A stretch of DNA of 64,000 nt from positions 1 through 64,000 of the forward strand of contig NZ_JAELTU010000010.1 of assembly GCF_016429015.1 (NCBI RefSeq), read 5' to 3'. Positions 9,107 to 17,884 of the stretch are shown piece by piece. Position numbers and translations under genes: made by a program. Every line of letters begins with the position of its first letter. Position 1 is the stretch's first letter. This DNA comes from Rhizobium sp. ASV20. GTDB lineage: Bacteria; Pseudomonadota; Alphaproteobacteria; Rhizobiales; Rhizobiaceae. The notes beneath the pieces were generated by a model that was given only the letters and a program-made list of their open reading frames with translations, was not told the origin of the DNA and did no database searches.

Positions 9107-9595
9107 TCAGATCTCCGCACGCTCGAAGGTGACGTCGCAGGCACCGTTGCGGCGGATGATGCCGCAAGCGGCGGCGAACTGGTCGCGTTCCTCAACGCGG
9201 ACCTGCGCGACGACGCTGCCGGCAAGCCAGCCGATCGGGAAGAGCAGACGCGCGCCCTGACCATAGAACAGGCCGATATCGAAAATGGCATCGGGATTAC
9301 CACCCCACATGCGCGGCGGCACATAGCTCAAGACGATATCGCCCGGCTGCGGCGTCAATGTCGCGTTTTCCGCCGGCAGGGCCGCGGCATAGGCGGCATC
9401 TTTCAGATGCGCGGGCGGGATCGGGCAGGAGATTTCCGGCCCGGTCCACATGGCATGAATGCCGCCGACCACGCGCGGTTCGCTGAGGTAGCTCCAGAGG
9501 AACGCGGCATTGTCAGGAGCCTTGGCCTCCAGCAGCGGCGCAAAGACGCTGAGACCGGAGCGTGGTTCGAAGATCTTGATGGCGCGTTGGCTCAT
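9107..9595 (-). CDS. DUF3830 family protein (cyclophilin-like fold)
   Basis: 162 residues resembling DUF3830, a cyclophilin-like barrel family seen with amidohydrolase and transporter genes. Recognisable parts are the N-terminal AFLWSYLSEPR, the PGDIVLSYVPP strand and the C-terminal GSVVAQVRVEE. Function unknown; this fold is also used by small lyases and isomerases. It overlaps the GntR gene start by four bases and is followed after one base by the TIGR04076 gene. Confidence 0.65.
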   Translation of the reverse strand: MSQRAIKIFEPRSGLSVFAPLLEAKAPDNAAFLWSYLSEPRVVGGIHAMWTGPEISCPIPPAHLKDAAYAAALPAENATLTPQPGDIVLSYVPPRMWGGNPDAIFDIGLFYGQGARLLFPIGWLAGSVVAQVRVEERDQFAAACGIIRRNGACDVTFERAEI

Positions 9596-10326
9596 GCGGA
9601 TAGGCCCTTCTTGGAATCGGCTTCAAGTTTATTGCGCAGGAACACGAAGGGGCGGCTGATATCGGCGACCAGTGCTTCGCGGGCTCCCGCTGCGTCCTGT
9701 GCAGCCATCGCCTTGACGATGGTACGGTGATAATGGGCGGTGTCGACTTCGCCGGCGTCGGAGAAGGCGTAGATGGCGACGCGGATACAGGGACCGGACT
9801 GCAGCCACAGGCTCTCGATCATCGGGATCAACACCGCCGAACCGCAGGCGCGATAGATCTCGAAATGGAAAGCCTGGTTGAGCGTCACCTCGCGGTCGAC
9901 GTCCTTCTTGTGCTTGAGGGCGCGCATCTCGTCCCATTCGCCGAGCATCCCCTCGATGGTGGCAATCTGGCGTGAGTTCATGCGGCTTGCCGCAAGGGCA
10001 ATGGCCTCGCCTTCAATGAGGATGCGAGCCCGCAGAAGGTCATCCATGCGCTCAAGCGTGATCGGCGGCACGCGAACGGATCGGTTGGGGAGGGCCTCCA
10101 GCGCCTTTTCAGTAATCAACCGGCCGAGCGCCTCCCGCACAGGCATCGTGCTGGTCATCAGCGCATCGGCAAGGCCACGAATCGTCAGCACCTGGCTGGG
10201 CTCGAAAAGGCCGCCGATCAGCGCGCGGCGCAGCTCGGAGTAGACGCGGTCCTGGACGGTTTCGCGGCCCACGGGCGCAAGCTGTGCGGCAATCGGATCG
10301 CTCTTGTCGGCGGTGGCCTTTTGCAT
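9592..10326 (-). CDS. GntR family transcriptional regulator (FCD/FadR type)
   Basis: 244 residues: winged helix-turn-helix at about residues 20-90 (VQDRVYSELRRALIGG, then the recognition helix region GLADALMTSTMPVREALGRL) and an all-helical FCD ligand-binding domain from about 95 to 230. Such regulators are usually repressors released by an acid substrate of the operon they control. It heads the leftward operon and faces the livGFHM-like operon, so it probably controls both. Two GTGATCA motifs in the shared 122-base gap (10374 and 10389) are candidate binding sites. Confidence 0.85.
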   Translation of the reverse strand: MQKATADKSDPIAAQLAPVGRETVQDRVYSELRRALIGGLFEPSQVLTIRGLADALMTSTMPVREALGRLITEKALEALPNRSVRVPPITLERMDDLLRARILIEGEAIALAASRMNSRQIATIEGMLGEWDEMRALKHKKDVDREVTLNQAFHFEIYRACGSAVLIPMIESLWLQSGPCIRVAIYAFSDAGEVDTAHYHRTIVKAMAAQDAAGAREALVADISRPFVFLRNKLEADSKKGLSA

Positions 10327-10373
10327 TCGAAATCCCTTTTTTCGGCTTGCAGAGTGGATTAAAGCTGATTAGC

Positions 10374-10396
10374 GTGATCAATGCAAGTGTGATCAC
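10374..10396. promoter_or_regulatory. Candidate GntR operator pair in the divergent promoter region
   Basis: GTGATCA at 10374-10380 and the palindrome GTGATCAC at 10389-10396, spaced 15 bases start to start, in the gap between the GntR gene and the rightward transporter operon. The position fits control of both directions by the GntR protein; binding is inference. Confidence 0.35.
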
Positions 10397-10448
10397 AAAT
10401 CAAATAATCAGGGGGCGGCAGCGACCGTCTTCCGGCCAGAGGGATCTC

Positions 10449-11246
10449 ATGAGTACGACAAGTGAACGGCATGGGGAGGAAGCCCGGCCTGTTCTGAACG
10501 CAAAAAACGTGGTGCGCCGTTTCGGCGGCATCACTGCCGTCGGCGATGTTTCGTTCGATGTGCGGCAAGGTGAGATCCTGGGCTTGATCGGCCCGAATGG
10601 AGCCGGCAAGACGACGATGTTCGATCTGCTGGCCGGCAGTGTTGCGCCCACCAGCGGCGAGATCACGTTGAATGGCGCGCCCGTTGCGGGCGAGGCGGCG
10701 CACCGCCGTATCGGACGCGGCCTTGGAAGGACGTTTCAGATCCCGCGGCCTTTCCCCAATCTGACACTTCTCGACAATGTCATGCTGGCTGCCCAGGATC
10801 AGGCGGGCGAGCGGTTGCTGTCGAATTTCCTTCGCCCGTGGAAGGTCGCGGAGCAGGAGAGGGCAGCTCACGCAAAGGCGATGGAGCTGCTGGAGCTCGT
10901 TCACCTGACGCGTCTGGCGCATGAACCTGCGCGCGTTCTGTCCGGTGGACAACGCAAGCTTCTGGAGCTTGCTCGCGTCATGATGGCCGATCCCGCCCTC
11001 ATCTTGCTCGATGAACCTGCCGCCGGCGTCAATGCCACGCTTCTCGAAACGATCATTGACCGCATCCGCGATATCAATCAGCGCGGCGTGACCTTTCTGC
11101 TGATCGAGCACAATATCGATATGGTGACGAGGCTCTGTCATCGCGTCCTCGTCATGGCAAGCGGCCAGCTTCTCTGCGAGGGGACGCCGGAGGAGGTCGC
11201 CCGCGATCCGCGCGTTATCGAGGCCTATCTGGGAGGCGCGGCATGA
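10449..11246 (+). CDS. ABC transporter ATP-binding protein, LivG type
   Basis: 265 residues with Walker A GPNGAGKTT, signature LSGGQRKLLE and Walker B LILLDEPAAG, followed by the LivG-type C-terminal extension. It powers import through the LivH/LivM-like permeases encoded next. The ATG at 10449 follows AGAGGG at good spacing; the longer open frame from 10284 overlaps the divergent GntR gene and is not used. First gene of the rightward transporter operon and joined to the next gene by an ATGA overlap. Confidence 0.9.
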   Translation: MSTTSERHGEEARPVLNAKNVVRRFGGITAVGDVSFDVRQGEILGLIGPNGAGKTTMFDLLAGSVAPTSGEITLNGAPVAGEAAHRRIGRGLGRTFQIPRPFPNLTLLDNVMLAAQDQAGERLLSNFLRPWKVAEQERAAHAKAMELLELVHLTRLAHEPARVLSGGQRKLLELARVMMADPALILLDEPAAGVNATLLETIIDRIRDINQRGVTFLLIEHNIDMVTRLCHRVLVMASGQLLCEGTPEEVARDPRVIEAYLGGAA

Positions 11247-11992
11247 GCGAACCCGTGCTCATCGTTCGAGATCTCGTCGCCGGGTACGAGCCTGGCATGC
11301 CCATTGTGCGCGGTGCCTCGATCACCGTTGCGGAAAAAGAGATCGTCGTCGTCCTTGGTCCAAACGGCGCCGGAAAATCCAGCTTTATCAAGGCGATTGC
11401 GGGCCTTGTTCCAGTTGAAAGCGGTTCGGTGAAACTCGCCGGCACCGAGATCACCCGCGCGCCGGCACATAACATGGTGCGGCTCGGCCTCGCCTTTGTG
11501 CCGCAGACGGAAAATGTCTTCCCGCTGATGTCCGTCGAAGACAATCTGAAGGTTGCCGGCGGCATTCTGAAGCCGAAGGAAGTGCCTGTTCGCATCGAGG
11601 AAATGTATGCGACCTTTCCGGATCTCGCGCGCCATCGTCGCATCGCGGCCGGCAATCTTTCCGGAGGACAGCGGCAGATGCTGGCCGTTGCGCGTGCCCT
11701 CATCGTTCATCCAAAGCTTCTCGTTCTCGATGAACCCTCGGCGGGCCTCTCGCCGAAATTCGTCTCGATGGTTTTCGACATGCTGACCGAGATCCGCAAG
11801 TCGGGCGTGACCATTCTGCTGGTCGAGCAAAATGCAAAGGCGGCGCTGGCCATTGGCGATCGCGCCTATGTTCTAGTCGAGGGCAAGGACAGGCATGAAG
11901 GCATTGCATCGGAGCTTTGGAACGACCCCGTCGTGGCTGAGCTCTATCTCGGCCAGCGACCGGCACCGTCAGTCAACGGAGGTGCGGCATGA
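11243..11992 (+). CDS. ABC transporter ATP-binding protein, LivF type
   Basis: 249 residues with Walker A GPNGAGKSS, signature LSGGQRQML and Walker B LLVLDEPSAG. LivF-type subunit that pairs with the LivG-type ATPase in branched-chain-type importers. It overlaps the preceding gene and the following permease gene by four bases each, so translation of the operon is coupled. Confidence 0.9.
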   Translation: MSEPVLIVRDLVAGYEPGMPIVRGASITVAEKEIVVVLGPNGAGKSSFIKAIAGLVPVESGSVKLAGTEITRAPAHNMVRLGLAFVPQTENVFPLMSVEDNLKVAGGILKPKEVPVRIEEMYATFPDLARHRRIAAGNLSGGQRQMLAVARALIVHPKLLVLDEPSAGLSPKFVSMVFDMLTEIRKSGVTILLVEQNAKAALAIGDRAYVLVEGKDRHEGIASELWNDPVVAELYLGQRPAPSVNGGAA

Positions 11993-12897
11993 ACCTGCAA
12001 TTTATCGTCGACGGATTGCTGACGGGCTCCATGATCGGTCTTGGCGCCATCGGGGTGACTCTGACCTATTCGATCCTGCGCTTTTCGAATTTCGCCCATG
12101 GCGACTTCATGGCTTGGGGCACCTATGCGACCCTTGCCGTCGTCAGCGCCATCGGAGCGATCTTCGGCAAGGTCGCACCGATCGGCCCGCTCTCCTTCGG
12201 CTGGCCGCTGATCGTCGCGGTGATTGTCGCCATGGGCTTTACCGGCGTTCTTGCCCTTGCGCTCGACAAGGTCTTGTTCGCCAGGCTGCGAGCCAAGGGC
12301 CAGTCGATCATCGTCGTCATGGCAAGCTTCGGCGCCTCCATGGCGCTACGCAGCCTGCTTGAATTCCTCTTCACCTCACGCCCGACCTATTTCAGTCGTG
12401 CCATCCAGATCGCCATGCCCGTCGGCTTCGGCATTCGCATCACGCCCGATCAGATCGCCCTTTTGATCGTCACAGCTCTGCTGGTCTTTGGCGTGCATAT
12501 GCTGATGACCAGGACGCAGACGGGCCGCTCCATGCAGGCGCTCAGCCAGAACCCGGCGCTTGCCCGTGTCGTCGGCATCGATGTCACCAAGGTCGTGCGC
12601 GTGACATGGCTGATCGGCGGGGGGCTTGCCTGCGTTGCCGGCGTCATGATCGGCATCCTAGTACAGATCCGCCCGCTGATGGGCTTCGATATGCTGCTGC
12701 CTATGTTTGCCGCAGCCATTCTCGGCGGCATCGGCAGCGTGCCCGGAGCTGTTCTTGGCGGTCTGATCATTGGACTTGCCGAAGCTGGTGCGGTTCAACT
12801 GATCGGAGCGGAGTGGCGCGCTGCCATCTCCTTCATCATCCTGATGGCGGTGCTGTTCGTCCGGCCGATCGGGCTTTTCGGAGTGAGAGAGCGATGA
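11989..12897 (+). CDS. ABC transporter permease, LivH type
   Basis: 302 residues, about eight membrane helices, with the LivH features YSILRFSNFAHGDFMAWG near the N-terminus and the EAA-like GIDVTKVVRVTWLIGG segment. One of the two membrane subunits of the HAAT importer. The stop codon overlaps the ATG of the LivM-like gene. Confidence 0.9.
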   Translation: MNLQFIVDGLLTGSMIGLGAIGVTLTYSILRFSNFAHGDFMAWGTYATLAVVSAIGAIFGKVAPIGPLSFGWPLIVAVIVAMGFTGVLALALDKVLFARLRAKGQSIIVVMASFGASMALRSLLEFLFTSRPTYFSRAIQIAMPVGFGIRITPDQIALLIVTALLVFGVHMLMTRTQTGRSMQALSQNPALARVVGIDVTKVVRVTWLIGGGLACVAGVMIGILVQIRPLMGFDMLLPMFAAAILGGIGSVPGAVLGGLIIGLAEAGAVQLIGAEWRAAISFIILMAVLFVRPIGLFGVRER

Positions 12898-13874
12898 TGG
12901 ATATTATTGGCTACGGCGCTTTCTTCCTGACCACGGCGTTGATCTTTTCGTTCATTACGCTCGGATTGAACCTGCAATGGGGACTGACGGGCCTCTTCAA
13001 CGTCGGCCTTGCCGGTTTCGTCGCCATCGGCGCCTACACCTCGGCTCTGTTGACGACGCCGGATACGGCCGGGCGGTTCGGCGGATTCGATTTGCCGATC
13101 CTTATCGGCTGGCTGGGCGCAATGATAGTGGCCGGCGTTGCCGCCGCGATCATCGGCGTGGCGACGCTCCGGTTGAAATCGGACTATCTGGCGATCACCA
13201 CCTTCGGCGTCGCAGTGGTCGTCCAGCTTGTCGCGCTGAATGCACAAAAGCTGACAGGCGGCCCCTTCGGCATCGGCTTCATACCCAGGCCGTTTTCGAG
13301 CCTTGCCGAGACGCCGCTGCTCTTCAACTTCGCCAATCTCGGCGTTGTGGTCGCCGTGCTGCTGGTCTCGTATTTTGCACTGGAGCATTTGGCGCGCAGT
13401 CCCTGGGGGCGCGTGCTGAAAGCGTTGCGTGAGGATGAGCGCGCGGCAGTTTCGCTCGGCAAGAGCGCACGTTTCTATCGCGTTCAGGCATTTGCCGTCG
13501 GCGGCGCGATCATGGGGCTCGCCGGCGCGATACAGGCGCATTTCATCGGCTTTATCGCGCCTGACAACTATCTTCCGATCCTGACGTTTCAGGTCTGGGT
13601 CATGCTGATCGTCGGTGGTTCCGGCAGCAACAAGGGAGCTATCATCGGCAGCATTGTTGTCTGGGCAATCTGGGCTGGCTCAGGCGCGCTGACAAGCGCA
13701 CTCTTCTCTCCGGAACAGCAGGCTCGTGCCGCCTCGCTGCAGATCGTCGCAATCGGCGTCATGCTCTGCATAATTCTGCTGGTGCGCCCAGGTGGGATTC
13801 TTGGGGACATGCCTCGCCGGCGTCCGGCTGCGCGTCGATCCTCCCCTGCCACGGACGAAGCCAGCTCTTCCTGA
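12894..13874 (+). CDS. ABC transporter permease, LivM type
   Basis: 326 residues, second membrane subunit of the HAAT importer, with LivM marks ITLGLNLQWGLTGLFNVG and DYLAITTFGVAVVVQL. The ATG at 12894 overlaps the LivH stop codon; a second ATG follows at 12897. The open frame that begins at 12606 is only read-through of the LivH region. The operon ends here, with a terminator at 14027-14061. The matching binding protein is encoded in the divergent operon at 5958. Confidence 0.9.
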   Translation: MMDIIGYGAFFLTTALIFSFITLGLNLQWGLTGLFNVGLAGFVAIGAYTSALLTTPDTAGRFGGFDLPILIGWLGAMIVAGVAAAIIGVATLRLKSDYLAITTFGVAVVVQLVALNAQKLTGGPFGIGFIPRPFSSLAETPLLFNFANLGVVVAVLLVSYFALEHLARSPWGRVLKALREDERAAVSLGKSARFYRVQAFAVGGAIMGLAGAIQAHFIGFIAPDNYLPILTFQVWVMLIVGGSGSNKGAIIGSIVVWAIWAGSGALTSALFSPEQQARAASLQIVAIGVMLCIILLVRPGGILGDMPRRRPAARRSSPATDEASSS

Positions 13875-14026
13875 CGCTTCAGGACGGCAATCCCGAACGG
13901 ACGATGGATCAATCTTTGACGACGACGAAAGGCATGATACTGAGAAGCATGGACAACGTTTCCCGCACCAACTTGCAGATTATTCTCGCCATTCACTGAA
14001 TGGTGGGTCGGATATTTGTTGTCCAA

Positions 14027-14061
14027 GCAAAGAAACCCGCCCAGAGGCGGGTTTTCTTTTT
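14027..14061 (+). terminator. Rho-independent terminator of the livGFHM-like operon
   Basis: Stem AAAGAAACCCGCC with GCGGGTTTTCTTT around a short loop, ending in a T run. It lies about 150 bases after the last permease gene and just before the kinase gene. Confidence 0.85.
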
Positions 14062-14090
14062 CCGTCTCGTGGGCTCTCCCGGAGTTGGAA

Positions 14091-14612
14091 ATGTCAGATC
14101 AGGAATTCAACAGCGATCTTCAGGCCTCTCATCGCGCGACGCTGCACATGCTGTGCGGAAAGATCGCTGCCGGAAAATCCACCCTCACCGCCGAGCTGGG
14201 CCGAATGCCCTCCACCGTAGTTATCAGCGAGGACTTTTGGCTGAGCCGCCTGTTTGGCCCCGAAATGAAGGATGTTGCGGACTACATCCGTTGCTCACGG
14301 CGACTGCGCGAGGCCGTCGGTCCGCATGTTCAGGATTTGCTGCGTCTCGGGGTCTCTGTCGTACTGGATTTTCCTGCGAACACGGTCGCTATGCGGGCCT
14401 GGATGAGGACGCTCTTCGAGGCAGCCGGTGCCGATCATCGTCTGCATTTCCTCGATGTGCCCGACGAGGTGTGCAAGGCGCGTCTTCGCGCCCGCAACGC
14501 TGCTGGTACGCATGATTTCGCAGCCTCGGATGCCGAATTCGAGCAGATCTCCAGCTACTTCGTCCCGCCATCGGAGACAGAGGGATTCAACGTCATCCTG
14601 AGGTCGGCCTGA
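14091..14612 (+). CDS. P-loop AAA-type kinase, zeta-toxin-like or gluconate-kinase-like
   Basis: 173 residues with Walker A CGKIAAGKST at residues 22-31 and the Arg-rich lid segment CKARLRARNAAGTHDF. Proteins of this type (AAA_33 class) are small nucleotide-dependent kinases, often annotated as ATP-binding proteins with chloramphenicol-phosphotransferase-like or zeta-like folds. No antitoxin gene is adjacent, so a toxin role is not supported. The start at 14091 has GGAG before it; the longer frame from 14016 begins inside the terminator. Confidence 0.7.
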   Translation: MSDQEFNSDLQASHRATLHMLCGKIAAGKSTLTAELGRMPSTVVISEDFWLSRLFGPEMKDVADYIRCSRRLREAVGPHVQDLLRLGVSVVLDFPANTVAMRAWMRTLFEAAGADHRLHFLDVPDEVCKARLRARNAAGTHDFAASDAEFEQISSYFVPPSETEGFNVILRSA

Positions 14613-14772
14613 GGTGTGACGCCCTATCGAACCGGAGGGCGCGGGGGTGTGCTGCACTCTCGGCGCCCAACCGAAGCTGGTGTGGCCGCCTCTCGGCGCG
14701 GCTGCAGAGGTAGCCTATGGCGAAAGCAACCATGCAACTTCCGTCGTAGCGCGGCGCTTTCAGAAGCCTAAC

Positions 14773-15594
14773 CTAGCCTTTGACCGCACCAGCCGTCATC
14801 GAGCCGGAAAGCTGCCGGTACATTACCAGGCCGAGGAGAGCCGGGGGCAGGGCGCCTATGATCATAACCGCCGATGCCATGCCCCATTGCACGCCGCCGC
14901 CGCTGGCGGCGAAGAAGAAAGAAGCTCCGACCGTCATGGGAACGGCCTGATTGGTGGTCAGCATCAGCCCGAACAGGAACTCGTTCCAGGCGGTGATGAA
15001 GCCGAAGATGAAGGTGGTGACGAGCGCTGATCGCACGACCGGCCGGATGACCCGGACCATGATCTGGAAGACGCTGGCGCCATCGACCGTGGCCGCCTCG
15101 TCGAGTTCCGTCGGTATGTCGTTTATGGCATTGACCAGCATGACCAGAGCAAGCGGGATGTTGACGATCGTCAGGATGAGCCCCAGCCCTATCCGCGTAT
15201 CCAGCAGGCCGAGCCACTGATACATCATGTAGAGCGGGATCGCGAAGACGATGAGAGGCACCGCGCGAAGGTTGATGACGAGCGGGAGCAGGAGCTTTTG
15301 GCCCGTTTCGCTACGCGCGATCACATAGGCGGCCGGAAAAGACAGCAGGATCGCAAGCACGGTGCCGATAAGCGCGGCTGCGGCGCTATTGGCAAGATAG
15401 AGGAAAATGTTGAAGCGCTCGGTGTCCGTAAAGACCTTGAGATAGTTATCGAGTGTCGGCTGTTCGATCCACAGCCCGGCATTGCTAGAGATTTCTCGCG
15501 CCGTCTTGAACGAGGTGATGAGCGTAACGATGATCGGAAAGTTCATGACAAGGACGACGATACCGTAGACGATCCAGCGGAGTGATTTCAGCAT
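14773..15594 (-). CDS. Carbohydrate ABC transporter permease, MalG type (CUT1)
   Basis: 273 residues, six helices, with the permease EAA loop DEAATVDGASVFQIMVRVIRP at about residues 185-205. Second membrane subunit of a CUT1 sugar importer. It begins directly after the stop codon of the MalF-type gene (TAGATG). Last gene of the amino-sugar operon. No ATPase gene is present, so the importer must borrow one encoded elsewhere. Confidence 0.88.
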   Translation of the reverse strand: MLKSLRWIVYGIVVLVMNFPIIVTLITSFKTAREISSNAGLWIEQPTLDNYLKVFTDTERFNIFLYLANSAAAALIGTVLAILLSFPAAYVIARSETGQKLLLPLVINLRAVPLIVFAIPLYMMYQWLGLLDTRIGLGLILTIVNIPLALVMLVNAINDIPTELDEAATVDGASVFQIMVRVIRPVVRSALVTTFIFGFITAWNEFLFGLMLTTNQAVPMTVGASFFFAASGGGVQWGMASAVMIIGALPPALLGLVMYRQLSGSMTAGAVKG

Positions 15595-16461
15595 CTATCT
15601 CTTCCTCCGGGCGCCGAGCCAGTTCAGACCGTAGAGGACCAACAGCGAGGTGATGAACAGCACCACGGAGGCGGCCACCGCCTTACCGATGGCGCCCTCC
15701 TTGAAGAAGGCCTGGTAGATGTAAATCGAAAGCGATGTGGTGGATCCGCCCGCGCCACTTCCGGTCAGAGCATAGACATTATCGAAGACGCGGAAGCCGT
15801 CGATGAAACGGATAAAGAAGGCAACGACGAGCGTCGGGATCATCAGCGGCAGGTCGATGCGCCACAGCCGCTGCAGGCCGGTCGCGCCGTCGAGCGCTGC
15901 GGCCTCATGCACGTCTGCGGGGATGGCGATATAGGCGACGTAAAAGAGCAGGAAGGCGAAAGGCGTCCATTGCAGCACCTCGATGACGAGCAGCGTGCGA
16001 AAGGCATTGGTATAGTCGAGGAAGGCCGGGCTGTCGCCGAACCATTCGAACAGATAATAGGGCACCGGTCCGGCAAATTCGTGCAGCACGAGCCGATACA
16101 TCAGACCGACCATGGCGGGAGCGACCATCAAGGGCAGCATGAGCGGCGCCATCAGCACGGGCCGTGCCGATAACAACGGCTTCAGGAAAATCGCTAGAAA
16201 GAGGCCAAGCAGGCACTCGCTGATAGCGGTGATGATGCCGAAGCGCAGCGAGAACCAGACCGACTGCCAGAATGCCGGCTCCGTCAGGGCAGTGACATAG
16301 TTGCCGAAACCGCTGATCTGAGGGCTGCGCAATGTCTCGAAGGACACCGTGGACACGGAGTAGACGAGATTGAGAAGAGCCGGAAAGCCGAGAAACAGCA
16401 GGAGAAACCCGACAAGCGGTGCCAGGTAGAGCCTGCCTTCGGTGCGTTTTACGAGAGCCAT
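15595..16461 (-). CDS. Carbohydrate ABC transporter permease, MalF type (CUT1)
   Basis: 288 residues, six helices, EAA loop HEAAALDGATGLQRLWRIDLP at about residues 185-205. First membrane subunit of the importer, co-transcribed with the binding protein 50 bases upstream. Its substrate is probably the amino sugar processed by the NanE-NanK fusion protein. Confidence 0.88.
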   Translation of the reverse strand: MALVKRTEGRLYLAPLVGFLLLFLGFPALLNLVYSVSTVSFETLRSPQISGFGNYVTALTEPAFWQSVWFSLRFGIITAISECLLGLFLAIFLKPLLSARPVLMAPLMLPLMVAPAMVGLMYRLVLHEFAGPVPYYLFEWFGDSPAFLDYTNAFRTLLVIEVLQWTPFAFLLFYVAYIAIPADVHEAAALDGATGLQRLWRIDLPLMIPTLVVAFFIRFIDGFRVFDNVYALTGSGAGGSTTSLSIYIYQAFFKEGAIGKAVAASVVLFITSLLVLYGLNWLGARRKR

Positions 16462-16511
16462 AGTGTCAGCCGCAGCGACCGGATGCCCGATTGGGGCATC
16501 CGGTCTTGTCC

Positions 16512-17837
16512 TTATTTCTTCAGGAGATCCTGCATGCCCGCCTTGGTGTGGGCAAGGGCATCCTCGAGGCTCTGTTGGCCCGACCAGTAGCCGGTGAACT
16601 CCTTGGCCTGCAGCTCATAGACCGACAGGGCCTTGGTGGAGGTCGCACCCGTCATGACGTAGCCGTACTTGCTGGCGAACTCGCCGAGCTTGACCAGGTC
16701 CGGACGCTCCTTGGCCACTTTGGCAACGACATCGGGCGTCAGTGCAGGCGATCCACCGGCGCGGGCATAGGCGAGGGCAGCATCTTCCGACGACAGCCAC
16801 TTGAGGAACTTGACGGCACCTTCCTTGTTCTTCGCATTCTTGTTCAGGCCGAGGCCAAGACCGTGAATATGGTCGGCGCGTCCGTTCGGGCCGGCAGGCG
16901 GCGCGACGACGCCGGTCACGTCAGCCACGGCCGGGGATTTTTTCGGATCGGTGAGTTCGGCAGCAGCCGCATTCCATTGCAAAGCGGTCGCCGCCTGTCC
17001 GGAGCTATAGGCAGCGTTGGTTTCGGCATATTCGTAGCTCAGCGAATCCTTCGGCGAGGCGCCGGCGTCGTAGAGCGTCTTGTAGAGCTTCAGGGCCGTC
17101 TTATAGGCATCCGAATCGATCGTGATATTGCCGCTGGCGTCCATCCAGTCGCCGCCATAGGAGCGCGGCAGGGATTGGAAGACCATCATGTTGAACAGAA
17201 GGTTCTTCATCTGCAGCACGGTGCCATAGCGTACCGGGCTCTGGCGGTTCACCTGCTTGCTGAAATAGAGCGCCGTGGCCGCCCAGTCATCCCAGGTCCA
17301 ATCGTCAGGCTGCTTGGGCGCCAGCTCCTTGCCGAGGAACTTCTTGGAAATCTCGGCATACTTGGCTTTGGCCTCCGGATCGGCCATGAGCGCGTCAACG
17401 AGGTCCTTGCGGTAGTACATGAAGTGCAACGAAAGGTCCGTCGGCACGCCATATTGCTTGCCGTCGAATTGCATCGTCTTCAGCACGGTGTCGCCGAAGA
17501 CTTTCGATGCCTCGGCATTGAGCTCGATCGGCTCCATGTAAGGCGCGTAACGTCCGATCGAGTAGGTTGCCACCAGATTGACGTCGAAGGCGTTCGAGCC
17601 GGCGGCCATATCAGCCTGCAGCTTGTCGAAGAAGCCATCGCGGTTGAAGAACAGCAGCTCAACCTTGTCGGCATCCGATGCGGTCTTGTTATAGAGATCA
17701 GTGGTGGCGCGCAGCGCCGTTTCTTCCGAGCCGCCCGGCCAGCCGAGCACGACGACTTTGGCGTTTGCGAGGCCGGGAAGTGCTGTTGCCGACAGCGTCA
17801 GGGCGAGCAGCGCAGAGGATATATGCCTGAATTTCAT
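16512..17837 (-). CDS. Extracellular sugar-binding protein (CUT1 family)
   Basis: 441 residues with a signal peptide at residues 1-26 (ALPGLANA then KVVVLGWPGG) and the domain pattern of family 1 extracellular solute-binding proteins. It binds the sugar in the periplasm for the two permeases downstream. It lies 47 bases after the NanE-NanK gene in the same orientation, which points to ManNAc, sialic acid or a related amino sugar as ligand, though the ligand cannot be read directly. Confidence 0.85.
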   Translation of the reverse strand: MKFRHISSALLALTLSATALPGLANAKVVVLGWPGGSEETALRATTDLYNKTASDADKVELLFFNRDGFFDKLQADMAAGSNAFDVNLVATYSIGRYAPYMEPIELNAEASKVFGDTVLKTMQFDGKQYGVPTDLSLHFMYYRKDLVDALMADPEAKAKYAEISKKFLGKELAPKQPDDWTWDDWAATALYFSKQVNRQSPVRYGTVLQMKNLLFNMMVFQSLPRSYGGDWMDASGNITIDSDAYKTALKLYKTLYDAGASPKDSLSYEYAETNAAYSSGQAATALQWNAAAAELTDPKKSPAVADVTGVVAPPAGPNGRADHIHGLGLGLNKNAKNKEGAVKFLKWLSSEDAALAYARAGGSPALTPDVVAKVAKERPDLVKLGEFASKYGYVMTGATSTKALSVYELQAKEFTGYWSGQQSLEDALAHTKAGMQDLLKK

Positions 17838-17884
17838 TGTAGTTCCCTCTCTTTATCGTTGTTGATTGACTTGTGCAGGCTTGC

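Noticed and set aside
13904..13999. 31-codon frame (MDQSLTTTKGMILRSMDN...) between the livM-like gene and its terminator
   Set aside because: No proper ribosome site and no recognisable features; it may be chance, although it ends just before the terminator.
14091..14612. Zeta toxin of a toxin-antitoxin pair
   Set aside because: The P-loop fits, but no small antitoxin gene overlaps or adjoins it.
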